This document shows positions 8,537-17,292 of a stretch of DNA of 64,000 nt, in pieces (the first letter of the stretch is position 1; each line of letters begins with the position of its first letter). A program made the position numbers and the translations under genes. The notes under the pieces are model-generated. The model worked only from the letters and a program-made list of their open reading frames with translations. It was not told the origin of the DNA and searched no databases. Source of the DNA: Bin87 sp965217175 (GTDB taxonomy: Bacteria > Chloroflexota > Dehalococcoidia > Lucifugimonadales > UBA3495); contig OZ244251.1 of assembly GCA_965217175.1 (NCBI GenBank), forward strand, positions 1,736,001 to 1,800,000, in the 5' to 3' direction.

Positions 8537-10519
8537 ATGGGGGAGCAAGGCGGATTCTCGTTGGATGACGGAGCCGGTCTCCGGGTGGCCGAAGCGCGAT
8601 TTGTTGGAGAGAGCAGGTTTGACTGGAACCTGTTCCAAGGTTTTGACAAGCTTCGGGTGTTGACTTATTCCGCCAGTATCCCCGCCATAGTCAGGATGCT
8701 GGATGAATTCGGATTGGCTGCGTTTGAATGTGTATTCGGGTCGGAAGCCACGCTGCGGGACGTGAAATATATCCTCGCCTTTCAGCAGGTGGCGGTTGGT
8801 GACGTTCGGGCGGCGATTATGGGCCTGAAGGACGAACGGCATTCCCATATTTTGAGCGAAGTCAGGCTCGGGCGGGCGCGGTTCAGAGTGTTGCGTCAAT
8901 CAATAGCCCACGCCAAGCTGTACTTGCTGGAAGATTCGGCGAGCGGCCGCACTCGGGTCATCGTCGGGTCGGCAAATTTGTCGGAGCGGGCGTTTTCCGG
9001 GTTACAACCGGAGACCCTGGTGAAGTTTGATGATGACCGGTTGGCGTGGGAGCACTACACGCAGATGTACGAACGCATACGGGATTCGGCGTCTGACGAA
9101 ATTCCGCTGCCGGAAGACCGGATCGTATCCAGGGACATAGGGCTGGAAGAAGTGCCGGCCATCGCGGATGATGCGACCAACCTGGTGATAGACCAGGTTC
9201 ATGCCGAAGAGTTGACGGTCAGCGTGCCGGTGCAAGTTGAACGTATTGAGAAACTGGCTGTCGCGCTGGAACCGAAGATTTCCGCGGTGGTGCCACCCTT
9301 CCGCGGCGGGATTCAGCGCATAACTCCCCAGATCAAACGGGAGATCAGCAGGATCAAGCTAGTGAAATCGGCTGAAGAAGCTGACAACCGGTATTTGTCG
9401 ATTAATCGGTCGCAGGGCACGGTGATTTTGAACGGGGAGTCGTTCTCTCTGGAATTTGATGACGCCCTGGTGCGCTCGGACGCAGAGCTGATGGTGGAAT
9501 ATTTCCGGAACTCCGAGAATTTTGAGGGCGACGTCGACCGGTTGCAACGAGACTATTTCATCCTTTGGTCGTGGATGTATTTTTCGCCGTTCATGTGCGA
9601 CGTGAGGTCGCTGGCGCTGATCAGGGGGAGGGACGTCATCCGATACCCGTCGTTCGCCATCGTATTCGGTAAATCCAACTGCGGCAAGACGAGCCTGGTT
9701 GATACATTGATGACATCCATGCTGGGGGGAGCGCACAACGTAGAGAAGGCCAATTTCACCGCGGCGCGATTGCGAGCTTTGCAACAGGGCTTCAAACGTC
9801 ATCCGGTGGTATTCGACGATATCGGCGGGCGGGCTTTTCGCACTTATGGGAGCGACATGATCAAGGATGAATTGTTGCCTCCGGTGGCTGAATACCCCGG
9901 ATTTGTACTGTCCATGAACCGGCAGCCCAAATCCTTCCCTGACGAAATCGTGAAACGTTCCCTGATGATTTACACCACGACTGCTCTTCCTCAATACGAC
10001 GAGGAATTGAGGCAACGCATGGATGACCGGATCAAAACGGTGAGTGAAGGGTTGTCAGGCCACCTTTACAAACGATATCTGTGTGAAATTCTGGAAAGAT
10101 TGGAGCAAGAGCCGTTGCCTGACGACTGGCTGTTCTTGTCGTCTTCGACTTTGGCTCGAATCATAGGAGACTCTACCAACACGTCAGGGCAAGGCTGGTG
10201 CGTGCCGATGACCTGGCTGGAATATGCCGACAAGCGGTATGACCGGATCAAAGACCGATTGAGCGGGCTGCTTCGACCGTCGGCGATGGCCGGCCACGAA
10301 GGGGAAACTCCGAACGGGTGGACGATAGAGAACGACCGAATAATTGTCTGGGAGCAGCGGGATGCGTTTGGTCGACGAGGGTTTGACTGGGAAGATGTTC
10401 CGTCCACGCTGGTAGACGAAGACGCGAGCGGCGGCAACCGGACTGTGTTGCACAAGGCCCAACTGGAGGAATTTCTGGACCGGAAATTCCGGCCAAAACG
10501 CACGGGTATCTTTGGCTGA
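8537..10519 (+). CDS. phospholipase D-like nuclease fused to P-loop (AAA+/SF3-like) ATPase
   Basis: 660 residues. The start is the ATG seven bases after GGAGG (8525-8529); an in-frame ATG at 8495 lacks a ribosome site. The N-terminal part (about 1-200) has one PLD-type half-site: H125-A-K127, an acidic residue eight to nine residues on from the His, and G144-S-A-N147, as in single-HKD nucleases that work as dimers. The C-terminal part (about 340-560) has Walker A GKSNCGKTS (378-386), Walker B VVFDDIG (D427, D428), a sensor-like Asn461 in SMNRQP and a candidate arginine finger R474 in EIVKRS. This order resembles SF3/phage-primase-type helicase cores. It is a stand-alone gene with its own palindromic promoter. 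I do not recognise the full architecture; nuclease-plus-ATPase suggests DNA processing or defence. Confidence 0.75.
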   Translation: MGEQGGFSLDDGAGLRVAEARFVGESRFDWNLFQGFDKLRVLTYSASIPAIVRMLDEFGLAAFECVFGSEATLRDVKYILAFQQVAVGDVRAAIMGLKDERHSHILSEVRLGRARFRVLRQSIAHAKLYLLEDSASGRTRVIVGSANLSERAFSGLQPETLVKFDDDRLAWEHYTQMYERIRDSASDEIPLPEDRIVSRDIGLEEVPAIADDATNLVIDQVHAEELTVSVPVQVERIEKLAVALEPKISAVVPPFRGGIQRITPQIKREISRIKLVKSAEEADNRYLSINRSQGTVILNGESFSLEFDDALVRSDAELMVEYFRNSENFEGDVDRLQRDYFILWSWMYFSPFMCDVRSLALIRGRDVIRYPSFAIVFGKSNCGKTSLVDTLMTSMLGGAHNVEKANFTAARLRALQQGFKRHPVVFDDIGGRAFRTYGSDMIKDELLPPVAEYPGFVLSMNRQPKSFPDEIVKRSLMIYTTTALPQYDEELRQRMDDRIKTVSEGLSGHLYKRYLCEILERLEQEPLPDDWLFLSSSTLARIIGDSTNTSGQGWCVPMTWLEYADKRYDRIKDRLSGLLRPSAMAGHEGETPNGWTIENDRIIVWEQRDAFGRRGFDWEDVPSTLVDEDASGGNRTVLHKAQLEEFLDRKFRPKRTGIFG

Positions 10520-10948
10520 ATCGCATTGCGGAGCGGATAGCCCATTTAATCGCGGGCGATACCCGGGTCGGCAGCCGGCCGTCCCTCTCCGGGAGGGAGC
10601 GGCGATGGCACCCGGTTCCATTTCGGCATTTACGGCGGATGGATCCGCGGCGGAAGCGGCGCAAAGCGGAGATGCGGGCACGGGTGCGCTCTGCGTGAGC
10701 GAGAGAGTTGTGGGCGCAAGGTTCCTGTAGCGGGCCACTGGTTCCGGAGTAGTGCTTCTGGCGGGTTAAGAGAGTGGCGGGGATTTGGCAGGGCATGAAA
10801 GGTCGGTTGCCTGCGTTACCATTCGGGGGATGTAGAGTTGGAATCAAGGGCAATTGGCTGACGCAATCTGGTCGCACATATCGTCCTGCCAATGCAGCGA
10901 AATAGTGTTCATTATGCAACGGAATATGATTGTTTCGTAGGGTAAGTA
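10520..10948. other. gene-free spacer before RdhA-like copy 2
   Basis: About 430 bases without a credible gene. A short GC-rich hairpin (TCCCTC / GAGGGA near 10580-10600) lacks a T-run. The rest is purine-rich and turns AT-rich towards the promoter at 10949. No RNA gene was recognised. Confidence 0.5.
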
Positions 10949-10977
10949 TTGACAATGATGTACGGGATAGGTATCTT
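10949..10977 (+). promoter_or_regulatory. sigma-70 promoter of second RdhA-like gene
   Basis: TTGACA at 10949-10954 (exact consensus), 17-base spacer, TATCTT at 10972-10977. The -10 box ends 48 bases before the start codon. Confidence 0.7.
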
Positions 10978-11025
10978 GACTGCAAATTAGGCGTATCTAC
11001 GCAGTCCAACCTTAAGGAGGAGCAT

Positions 11026-12300
11026 ATGCTCAAGATTGGTCATGAGGTAAGGCGTCCAGGAAGGTATCTGGGCGACGCACCTGTAACTATTCCCGTACCC
11101 GAGGAATTGGAGACGACTCCTGGTATCCCGATGAACCAGCGCGAGGTTGACTGGTACTCTCGCGAGTATCCGGTTGAGACCATGAACATCACCGAGCGCG
11201 CATCTCGGGACTGGGCCAACACTTTGCGCGACCAGCATGCAGAGATGCGTGAGATCCGCAAGGAACACGACAAGCTGAATCGCAACCTGGTTATGGCAGC
11301 CCGCCTGACCGGTGAGCTGGAGCCCACGACTGAATCCAATGGCGAAGACGTTTCTGAAGTCATTAAGCAGAAGGCCCGTGAGCTTGGTTTCATCGAAGTC
11401 GGCATTACCGCGTTCGACATCCGCTACGTGTATCAGAGCAAGAAAGACTGGGTGAAATTCCCCCACGTCGTTTGCCTGGCCTACGAGCAGGACTTCGAAC
11501 CCACGCAGACCATTCCCAGCATCGACGCTGAGATCGTTCACTCCAGCACGTACCGCACCGAAGGCGCGGCCGGCTTGGAGCTGGGCAACTTCATCCGTGG
11601 CTTGGGCTACCGTGCCCAGGTTCACAGCCCCAACGACAACACCGGCCCCTATATCCCCATGTTCGTGGCTGCCGGTCTTGGCTCCCTGGGTGCATGCGGC
11701 TACCTGCTGACCCCCCACGTTGGCTCCCGCTGCCGCATCATGATGATCACCACCGACGCCAGCGTCTCTTATGACTCGCCCGTCGACTATGGTATTCACG
11801 CTTTCTGTCAGGTCTGCCAGGTCTGCGTAAACCGCTGCCCGGGCCGCGCCCTGATGCGCGACAAGATCTGGTGGCGTGGAATTGAGAAGAACAAGCTGTA
11901 CTTCAAGCGCTGTCGGCCGGTCATGGCTCGCTACCTCGGTTGTGGCGTGTGCATGAAGGTTTGCCCGATCCAGAAGTATGGCCTGCAGAACACGATGGAG
12001 CACTACGCCGCCACCGGACAGGTGTTGGGCAAGGGCACCCATGACCTCGAAGGTTACAACATCGAGGGCAAGGGCTACTTTGGTCCTGGCGAACTCCCCA
12101 TCTTCGAGCCTGGCTTCTTCGAAATGCCTCATGGCGACACTGGCGAATGGGCCTTCGATCGTCTGCAGGACGCTGCCCGCGCTAACGGCAACGACGTAAG
12201 CGATGAGATGCTCGCGGAATTCCGCACGCACGTCGTCCGCGGCCTGAACCAGAGTACCGACAACGTCGATATGATGTACGAAGAGGAAGACTACATCTAA
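11026..12300 (+). CDS. reductive dehalogenase-like protein, copy 2
   Basis: 424 residues, the paralogue of the gene at 7090. The ATG lies five bases after AAGGAGG (11014-11020). It has the same plan: an N-terminal segment beginning MLKIGHEVRRPGRYLGDAP, a central presumed corrinoid domain, and both Fe-S motifs (CQVCQVCVNRCP and C-x9-CGVCMKVCP). No Tat signal and no membrane segment are seen. The first about 40 and the last about 50 residues differ most from copy 1, while the Fe-S region is nearly identical in DNA. Both copies keep good promoters and ribosome sites, so both are probably expressed, perhaps under different conditions or on different substrates. Confidence 0.8.
   Translation: MLKIGHEVRRPGRYLGDAPVTIPVPEELETTPGIPMNQREVDWYSREYPVETMNITERASRDWANTLRDQHAEMREIRKEHDKLNRNLVMAARLTGELEPTTESNGEDVSEVIKQKARELGFIEVGITAFDIRYVYQSKKDWVKFPHVVCLAYEQDFEPTQTIPSIDAEIVHSSTYRTEGAAGLELGNFIRGLGYRAQVHSPNDNTGPYIPMFVAAGLGSLGACGYLLTPHVGSRCRIMMITTDASVSYDSPVDYGIHAFCQVCQVCVNRCPGRALMRDKIWWRGIEKNKLYFKRCRPVMARYLGCGVCMKVCPIQKYGLQNTMEHYAATGQVLGKGTHDLEGYNIEGKGYFGPGELPIFEPGFFEMPHGDTGEWAFDRLQDAARANGNDVSDEMLAEFRTHVVRGLNQSTDNVDMMYEEEDYI
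11809..12099 (+). repeat. near-identical tract shared with first RdhA-like gene, copy 2
   Basis: Partner of 7873-8163, offset 3936 bases. The nine differences I count are at 7960, 7974, 7992, 8050, 8058, 8125, 8127, 8130 and 8154 (copy 1 numbering). Confidence 0.85.
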
Positions 12301-12346
12301 ACGATGTAGGAAACCGAATCGGTCGGTTCTACTGAACGGACTATAC

Positions 12347-12376
12347 GGGGGAAGGAGAAATCCTTCCCCCGATTTT
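12347..12376 (+). terminator. terminator after RdhA-like copy 2
   Basis: 10-bp stem GGGGGAAGGA / TCCTTCCCCC with a GAAA tetraloop, followed by GATTTTG. The T-run is short. Confidence 0.75.
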
Positions 12377-12493
12377 GTTACCTGAACGCCACACCCGTGG
12401 CGTGGGCTACCGGTTATACAGAGATGGCCGGAACCAAGAAAAGGGCAACCGTTTGGGTCGCCCTCTCCGGGATTGGTGGTTGCCGGTCTGGAT

Positions 12494-13777
12494 TTACAGT
12501 TGCAGTGATTTGGGATCAACTTCACGCCGGGCCGGTGCGCCCGCGCTGGCGGGTTGGTCTGGCGTCAAATTTGCGATGAGGTCGGCCAAAGCGGCCTGGT
12601 ATTCTTCGGTAGACGATGCCTGCCCGGTGAGGTCGAAAATCCGGTGGTCTTCGGCCAACAGGCGGGCGGAGCGATTGCGTCCCGCGGCCATGGTCCCATC
12701 GGCGTCCACGAGGAATATTGTCCACCGATCTGAAGTGTTTTGGGATTCCTGGGCGGCGGTAATGTCGTTGCGTACGGTTTCGCTATCAAGCCCTGAGGCG
12801 GTGCACAAAACAATGAGCCGGTTGTAGTGCCGCACCCACCGTTCGATCTCTTCTTCGCCGGAGGTGGCGCGGCGGTCGACCAGGGGATTGCCGCGAAAGC
12901 CCTCGGCAAACACCCAACTGCGAAGTCCTTGCGCCCGTAGGCTTGCTTCGAGTTCACGGGCAAAAGGTATGTCTGCCGCGGCGCAGGAGATGTGAACCTC
13001 TACCGTGGAAATGGTGGCGCCCGTTACGGCGTTCTGGAAACCGGATACGAACAAGGGGACGCCTGAACCGAGGAAAAATGATTCAGGGAGCAGGCCGCCC
13101 GACCGGACCAATGTGTCCAGGCCGATGGTACTGGGGGCATCGTGGCGGATACTGTCCAAACCAATGGCGCCGTCGAGGGCGCAGTTTTGGAAAACGGTGT
13201 ATCCGATGATGCAGTTGTTGAAGTCGGCCGCGTCGGTGGATACGTCGTTCAGGATGGCTTCGTAAAAATCGGCTGCGTTCAGCGTGGCGCCGGACAGGTT
13301 GGTGCGGGAGAGGTTAGCCCCGTTTAAGCTGGCGCCAGTAAGGTCGGCTCCGGACAAGTTGGCCCGGTCGAGGTGGGCGCGGTCGAAGTTGGCGTTGGTC
13401 AGGTTGGCGCCGGAAAGGTTGGCTTCGGAAAGGGTGGCGCGGTCCATGTTGATGCCGGACAGATTGGCGCCCCGGAGGTCGGCTCCGCGGAGGTTGGCGC
13501 CGGGGGCGAGAGAGCTGCTGAGGTTTGCCTCACGCAGGTCGGCGCGATAGAAATGGGCGTCGTTCAGGTAGCTGCCCGACAGATCGGCGCGACGGATCAT
13601 GGCTCCCATGAAATCTCCATTACGCATGTCGGCGCCGCGAAGGTCGACCATTGGGATGCGCGCATGGCTCATGTAGCATTCGTTTAGATCCATCGACCGG
13701 TTGGGGTTTTCTGCGCGCCAGGCTGAAACCGCGTCGCGCCCACGTTTCACAATTTGAACCAGATCGATGTCGGCCAT
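12494..13777 (-). CDS. pentapeptide-repeat protein with C-terminal TIR domain
   Basis: 427 residues. The ATG at 13777 is eight bases after GGAG; the ATG six bases earlier is too close to it. Residues about 36-206 are pentapeptide repeats of the A(D/N)LxG type (GADL, GANL, RANL and so on), forming a right-handed quadrilateral helix. A linker with APSTIGLDTLVRSGGLLPE leads into a TIR-like domain from about 259 (VEVHISCAAADIPFARELE, LRSWVF, YNRLIVLCTASGLDSE). This fusion occurs in cyanobacteria and other bacteria; bacterial TIR domains are often NADases or signal-nucleotide producers in anti-phage or stress systems. The usual box-1 SYS is changed to SCA and the later W-x-E region to SETVRND, so activity is uncertain. 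It is convergent with the second RdhA-like gene. Confidence 0.82.
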   Translation of the reverse strand: MADIDLVQIVKRGRDAVSAWRAENPNRSMDLNECYMSHARIPMVDLRGADMRNGDFMGAMIRRADLSGSYLNDAHFYRADLREANLSSSLAPGANLRGADLRGANLSGINMDRATLSEANLSGANLTNANFDRAHLDRANLSGADLTGASLNGANLSRTNLSGATLNAADFYEAILNDVSTDAADFNNCIIGYTVFQNCALDGAIGLDSIRHDAPSTIGLDTLVRSGGLLPESFFLGSGVPLFVSGFQNAVTGATISTVEVHISCAAADIPFARELEASLRAQGLRSWVFAEGFRGNPLVDRRATSGEEEIERWVRHYNRLIVLCTASGLDSETVRNDITAAQESQNTSDRWTIFLVDADGTMAAGRNRSARLLAEDHRIFDLTGQASSTEEYQAALADLIANLTPDQPASAGAPARREVDPKSLQL

Positions 13778-13927
13778 AATCATGTCTCCATTAGGATGTC
13801 GTGCCGGATTTTAGCATAGCCGGGGTCGATGACGCTAACCGGGGCCGGAATTATCGGCGGGTGAATCCACCCATTGCGCCAAGTGATGTGCGTCGCGGCG
13901 GTGGGGCCGACGAGCGGGAATGGGTTG

Positions 13928-15016
13928 CTACTGGACCAGATAGCGAAGGCAAGCGTCTTCGTCGAGTTCTACGCCAAGGCCGGGCCCGGTTGGGGCCAGC
14001 AGGCAGCCATTTTCCAGCGTGAGCCGGGTGGTGAAGATGGGTTCGGAGCGCGGCATGAATTCAACGAGGGATGAATTGGGGATGGCAGCGAGGAGATGGG
14101 TGTGGACCTCGGGTACGACGTGGCCGGCCACCGGAACGCCGTGGGACTCCGCGAGGGCGGCGATTTTCATCCAGGGCGTGATGCCGCCGGCGCGGGCGAC
14201 GTCAATGATGGCCACGTCAACAGCCCGCGATTCAAGGGTGCGGCGGAAAGGATCGAGGCCGTAGAGGCGTTCCCCGGCGGCAATGGTAACGTCCAGCGAG
14301 GTTGCCAGGCGGGCCAGACCGTCAATGCGCTGGTGGCCCACCGGGTCTTCCAGCCAGACGATGCCGGCTTCCTGCAGGGCGCGTCCAGTGGCAGAGGCCT
14401 GAGCTTCGTCCCAACTTTCGGTGCCGTCAACCATGATTCCGACGTCAGGACCGACAGCGTCGCGGACGGCGCGGACTCGGTCTGCTTCTGCACCGGGGCT
14501 CCCACCGGCGCCGAGACGGAGTTTGATCTTGTCGTAACCAGCGTCAACGTGCGCGCGGGCCGAATTTTGGAGGTCTTCGATGGGCATGCTGTACCAGAGG
14601 CCGTCGGAGGCGTAGGCCGGAACCCGGTCGGACGCCGCGCCCAACAGTCGGAACAAAGGAACTCCCAGGGTTTTGCCGGCCGCGTCCCACTGGGCGATGT
14701 CCAGGGCGGACATCGCCATGGTCGCCATGCCCCCGGGCCCGACCCAGCTTGATGCCCGGGACATGCGCTGGCAGGCGGCCTCGTGATCCAGAACGTTCAA
14801 TCCAACCAACAGATCGCCGAGTTCTGCGGCAGCTGAAGCCATGGCACGCACCAGGCCGCCCCGGTTGGCGACGACCCAGCCGATACCTTCAATGCCGTCG
14901 TCGGTGCGGAGGCGCGCAAGGACATGCCAATTGCTGCTGACATCGTTACCGGCGGCGGTGTATTCCAGGGAAACGGGAGTTTCCAGGACCTGGACCGATA
15001 CGCTTTCGATGCGCAT
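13928..15016 (-). CDS. mandelate racemase / muconate lactonizing enzyme family protein
   Basis: 362 residues of the enolase superfamily: an N-terminal capping domain and a (beta/alpha)7-beta barrel. These enzymes abstract a proton alpha to a carboxylate and then racemise, dehydrate or cycloisomerise. Metal ligands are visible in VDGTESW (Asp), WLEDPV (Glu) and AAGERLYG (Glu). The Lys motif is DKIKLRLG, and the Asp/His pair is IIDVARAGG with GHVVPEVHTHL, which points to the mandelate-racemase subgroup. The start at 15016 gives AAGGA an eight-base spacing; the ATG at 15025 abuts it. It is divergent from coaX, with a shared 215-base upstream region. Probably sugar-acid or hydroxy-acid catabolism; the substrate is unknown. 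Confidence 0.9.
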   Translation of the reverse strand: MRIESVSVQVLETPVSLEYTAAGNDVSSNWHVLARLRTDDGIEGIGWVVANRGGLVRAMASAAAELGDLLVGLNVLDHEAACQRMSRASSWVGPGGMATMAMSALDIAQWDAAGKTLGVPLFRLLGAASDRVPAYASDGLWYSMPIEDLQNSARAHVDAGYDKIKLRLGAGGSPGAEADRVRAVRDAVGPDVGIMVDGTESWDEAQASATGRALQEAGIVWLEDPVGHQRIDGLARLATSLDVTIAAGERLYGLDPFRRTLESRAVDVAIIDVARAGGITPWMKIAALAESHGVPVAGHVVPEVHTHLLAAIPNSSLVEFMPRSEPIFTTRLTLENGCLLAPTGPGLGVELDEDACLRYLVQ

Positions 15017-15154
15017 GTGAGCCATCCTTTTGTGGTGAATGCGAGGATGATGGCGATTATACTCCCCGCGCCCGTTGCGGGCATAAAGTTGACATAAGCT
15101 GGCAGCCTCGCGAGAACATACAACTGAAAGGCCGTGTTGGGAAGCGGGGGCTGA

Positions 15155-15184
15155 TTGCCGCCGATTGACGCCAGCCCGTATAAT
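15155..15184 (+). promoter_or_regulatory. promoter of coaX-coaBC
   Basis: TTGCCG at 15155-15160, 18-base spacer, consensus TATAAT at 15179-15184, 47 bases before the coaX ATG. Confidence 0.55.
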
Positions 15185-15231
15185 GCCGACACCATCTGCA
15201 ATCAGCACAGCAAATTTCTGTAACAACCATC

Positions 15232-16086
15232 ATGCTGCTTACCATCGACATCGGCAACACCGCGGTTACCATCGGCGTGTTTCGGGACGGAACCGATGAC
15301 GCAACGGAAACTAATGGAACAAGCCCGGCAGCCCGGTTGCTGACGACGCTGCGGGTGGCGACCGACTCCCGCCGGTTGGCCGACGAATATGGGATTTTGC
15401 TGAAAAGCCTGCTGGAGTTTCGAGGGATCGACACCAACGAAATCAGCGCGGGCTGTATCTGTTCGGTGGTGCCGCCCCTTACCGGGATGTTCCAGGACGT
15501 ATGCCAAAGCTTTTTCGGCGTGGCGCCCCTGGTGGTATCGACACGGATAGATCTGGGGATGCCGGTCCGTTACGATAACCCGCGCGATGTGGGGGCGGAT
15601 CGAATCGTGGATGCGGTGGCGGCGGTGGAGCTGTATGGCGCTCCGGCGGTGATAGTTGACCTGGGGACGGCTACAGTGTTCGATGCGGTTTCGCGCGAGC
15701 GGGAGTATCTGGGCGGCGCGATTGCGCCGGGAATCAATCTGTCTGCCGACGCCCTGTATTACAATACTTCCCAGCTGCGGCGCGTCGAGTTGGTGGCCCC
15801 GGAAATGGCGGTGGGCCGCAACACGACGACGTCCCTGCAGTCGGGAATCGTTTTGGGATACGCCGGGCTGGTTTCCACCATGGTGGAAAGGTTTAAGGCC
15901 GAGATTGGCGCGGACGCCAAGGTTGTGGGTACGGGCGGCCTGGTTACCGTGATCTCGGAGCATGTGCCCGTGTTTGATGATATCAACCAGGAATTGACGC
16001 TGGTGGGACTGGACATCATCTACCGCAGAAATATGAGCTCCGCCGGTTCGGGATCTGCCGCCGCCGGCAGTGTGATTGAGGATTAG
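15232..16086 (+). CDS. coaX: type III pantothenate kinase
   Basis: 284 residues. CoaX phosphorylates pantothenate in the first step of CoA synthesis; it is insensitive to CoA feedback and needs a monovalent cation. Visible marks are the phosphate-1 loop at the extreme N-terminus (LLTIDIGNTAVTIGVF), DVGADRIVDAVAA with the Asp that acts as base, the VIVDLGTATVFDAV phosphate-2 motif and GGAIAPGINLS. It is the first gene of a coaX-coaBC unit; its stop codon overlaps the purine-rich leader of coaBC. The Shine-Dalgarno is weak, and the start is fixed by the conserved N-terminus. Confidence 0.97.
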   Translation: MLLTIDIGNTAVTIGVFRDGTDDATETNGTSPAARLLTTLRVATDSRRLADEYGILLKSLLEFRGIDTNEISAGCICSVVPPLTGMFQDVCQSFFGVAPLVVSTRIDLGMPVRYDNPRDVGADRIVDAVAAVELYGAPAVIVDLGTATVFDAVSREREYLGGAIAPGINLSADALYYNTSQLRRVELVAPEMAVGRNTTTSLQSGIVLGYAGLVSTMVERFKAEIGADAKVVGTGGLVTVISEHVPVFDDINQELTLVGLDIIYRRNMSSAGSGSAAAGSVIED

Positions 16087-16089
16087 GAG

Positions 16090-17292
16090 ATGGAAACTGC
16101 CCTTGACGGCAAAAACATTGTGCTGGGCGTTACCGGGAGCATTGCCTGCTACAAGGCGCTGGACCTGGCGAGCAAACTGGTGCAGGCGGGGGCGAGCGTC
16201 GAAACCATCCTGAGCTACGGCGCCACTCAGTTCGTGTCGCCGCTGGCATTTCGCAGCCTGACGCATCGCAGTGTGGTTACGGATACGTTTGATGCCAATT
16301 CGGAGCACAGCGTGGAACACGTGACCTTGGCGCGTTGGGCCGATATTGTGGTGATCGCGCCGGCTACGGTTCATTGCATTGCCAAGTTGGCGGGTGGTCT
16401 GGCGGATGATCCGCTTACCACCACGGTCATTGCCACGGAAGCGCCGTTGCTGGTCGCCCCGGCGATGGACGCGAACATGTACGATCACCCGGCGACGCAG
16501 GAAAACGTGGCCCGGTTGCGAAGGCGCGGCGTTGCCATCGTGGGGCCGGCGCCGGGACGGTTGGCGTCGGGATTGATGGGCATGGGCCGGCTGGTAGAGC
16601 CAGCGACTCTGCTGGGACACATAGCGGCGGAGTTGGGGAGAAACGGCGATCTGGCGGGGCGTCGGGTTGTGGTGAGCGCCGGCGGGACTCAGGAAGCCAT
16701 TGATCCGGTGCGCGTCATCACCAATCATTCGTCGGGGCGCATGGGATACGCGGTGGCGGAGGCAGCGAGGGATCGCGGCGCTGAGGTGGTGTTGGTGACT
16801 GCACCCACCGCCCTGCCGGATCCGGCGGAGATGCGGGTGGTGAACGTGCGGTCGGCTCAGGAAATGTGCGATGCGGTGCTGGCCGAAACGCCGTTTGCCG
16901 ATGCTTTGATAATGGCTGCGGCGGTGGCGGATTACCGTCCGGCGGTGGCCGCGGAGCAAAAGATCAAGAAAACCGCCGCGGACGAATTGACGATCGATCT
17001 GGACAAGACGATCGATATCCTGGCGACAGCCACCGGTGATTTCGTGCGCGTCGGGTTTTCTGCCGAGAGCGAGAATCTGGAGGCAAACGCCGCCGACAAG
17101 GTGCGTCGCAAGTCTCTGGACCTGATCGTCGCCAACGACATTACCGAGGAAGGCAGCGGGTTCGGGGTGGACACCAACCGCGTGGTGCTGATTGACCGGG
17201 AAATGCAGGTGGAGCGATTGCCTCTGATGAGTAAATACGCAGTGGGGCATCGCATTCTGGATCGCGTCGCTGCGTTGCTGGTGGCAGGGTAA
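16090..17292 (+). CDS. coaBC: bifunctional phosphopantothenoylcysteine decarboxylase / phosphopantothenate-cysteine ligase
   Basis: 400 residues. The N-terminal CoaC flavoprotein domain (about 1-185) has GVTGSIACYKALDLASKL, the active-site His in VEHVTLARWADIVVIAPAT and the PAMDANMY loop. The C-terminal CoaB ligase domain (about 190-400) has SAGGTQEAIDPVRVITNHSS and AAVADYRP. Together they convert 4'-phosphopantothenate through its cysteine adduct to 4'-phosphopantetheine. GAGG at 16078-16081 is eight bases from the ATG and lies within the end of coaX, so the two are probably translationally coupled. No terminator follows, so the next oxidoreductase gene could be read through. Confidence 0.97.
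   Translation: METALDGKNIVLGVTGSIACYKALDLASKLVQAGASVETILSYGATQFVSPLAFRSLTHRSVVTDTFDANSEHSVEHVTLARWADIVVIAPATVHCIAKLAGGLADDPLTTTVIATEAPLLVAPAMDANMYDHPATQENVARLRRRGVAIVGPAPGRLASGLMGMGRLVEPATLLGHIAAELGRNGDLAGRRVVVSAGGTQEAIDPVRVITNHSSGRMGYAVAEAARDRGAEVVLVTAPTALPDPAEMRVVNVRSAQEMCDAVLAETPFADALIMAAAVADYRPAVAAEQKIKKTAADELTIDLDKTIDILATATGDFVRVGFSAESENLEANAADKVRRKSLDLIVANDITEEGSGFGVDTNRVVLIDREMQVERLPLMSKYAVGHRILDRVAALLVAG

Noticed and set aside
10512..10730. 72-codon frame after the PLD-ATPase gene
   Set aside because: No ribosome site, low-complexity sequence and no similarity I recognise.
10734..10740. GCCACTG, as found in cobalamin riboswitches, upstream of a corrinoid-type gene
   Set aside because: The other conserved riboswitch elements are not seen, and the promoter at 10949 lies downstream of it.
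10987..12525. Minus-strand frame opposite RdhA-like copy 2, similar to one opposite copy 1
   Set aside because: The two antisense frames resemble each other only because the sense genes are paralogues.
13284..13687. Repetitive plus-strand frames opposite the pentapeptide gene
   Set aside because: The repetition comes from the pentapeptide codons on the real strand.
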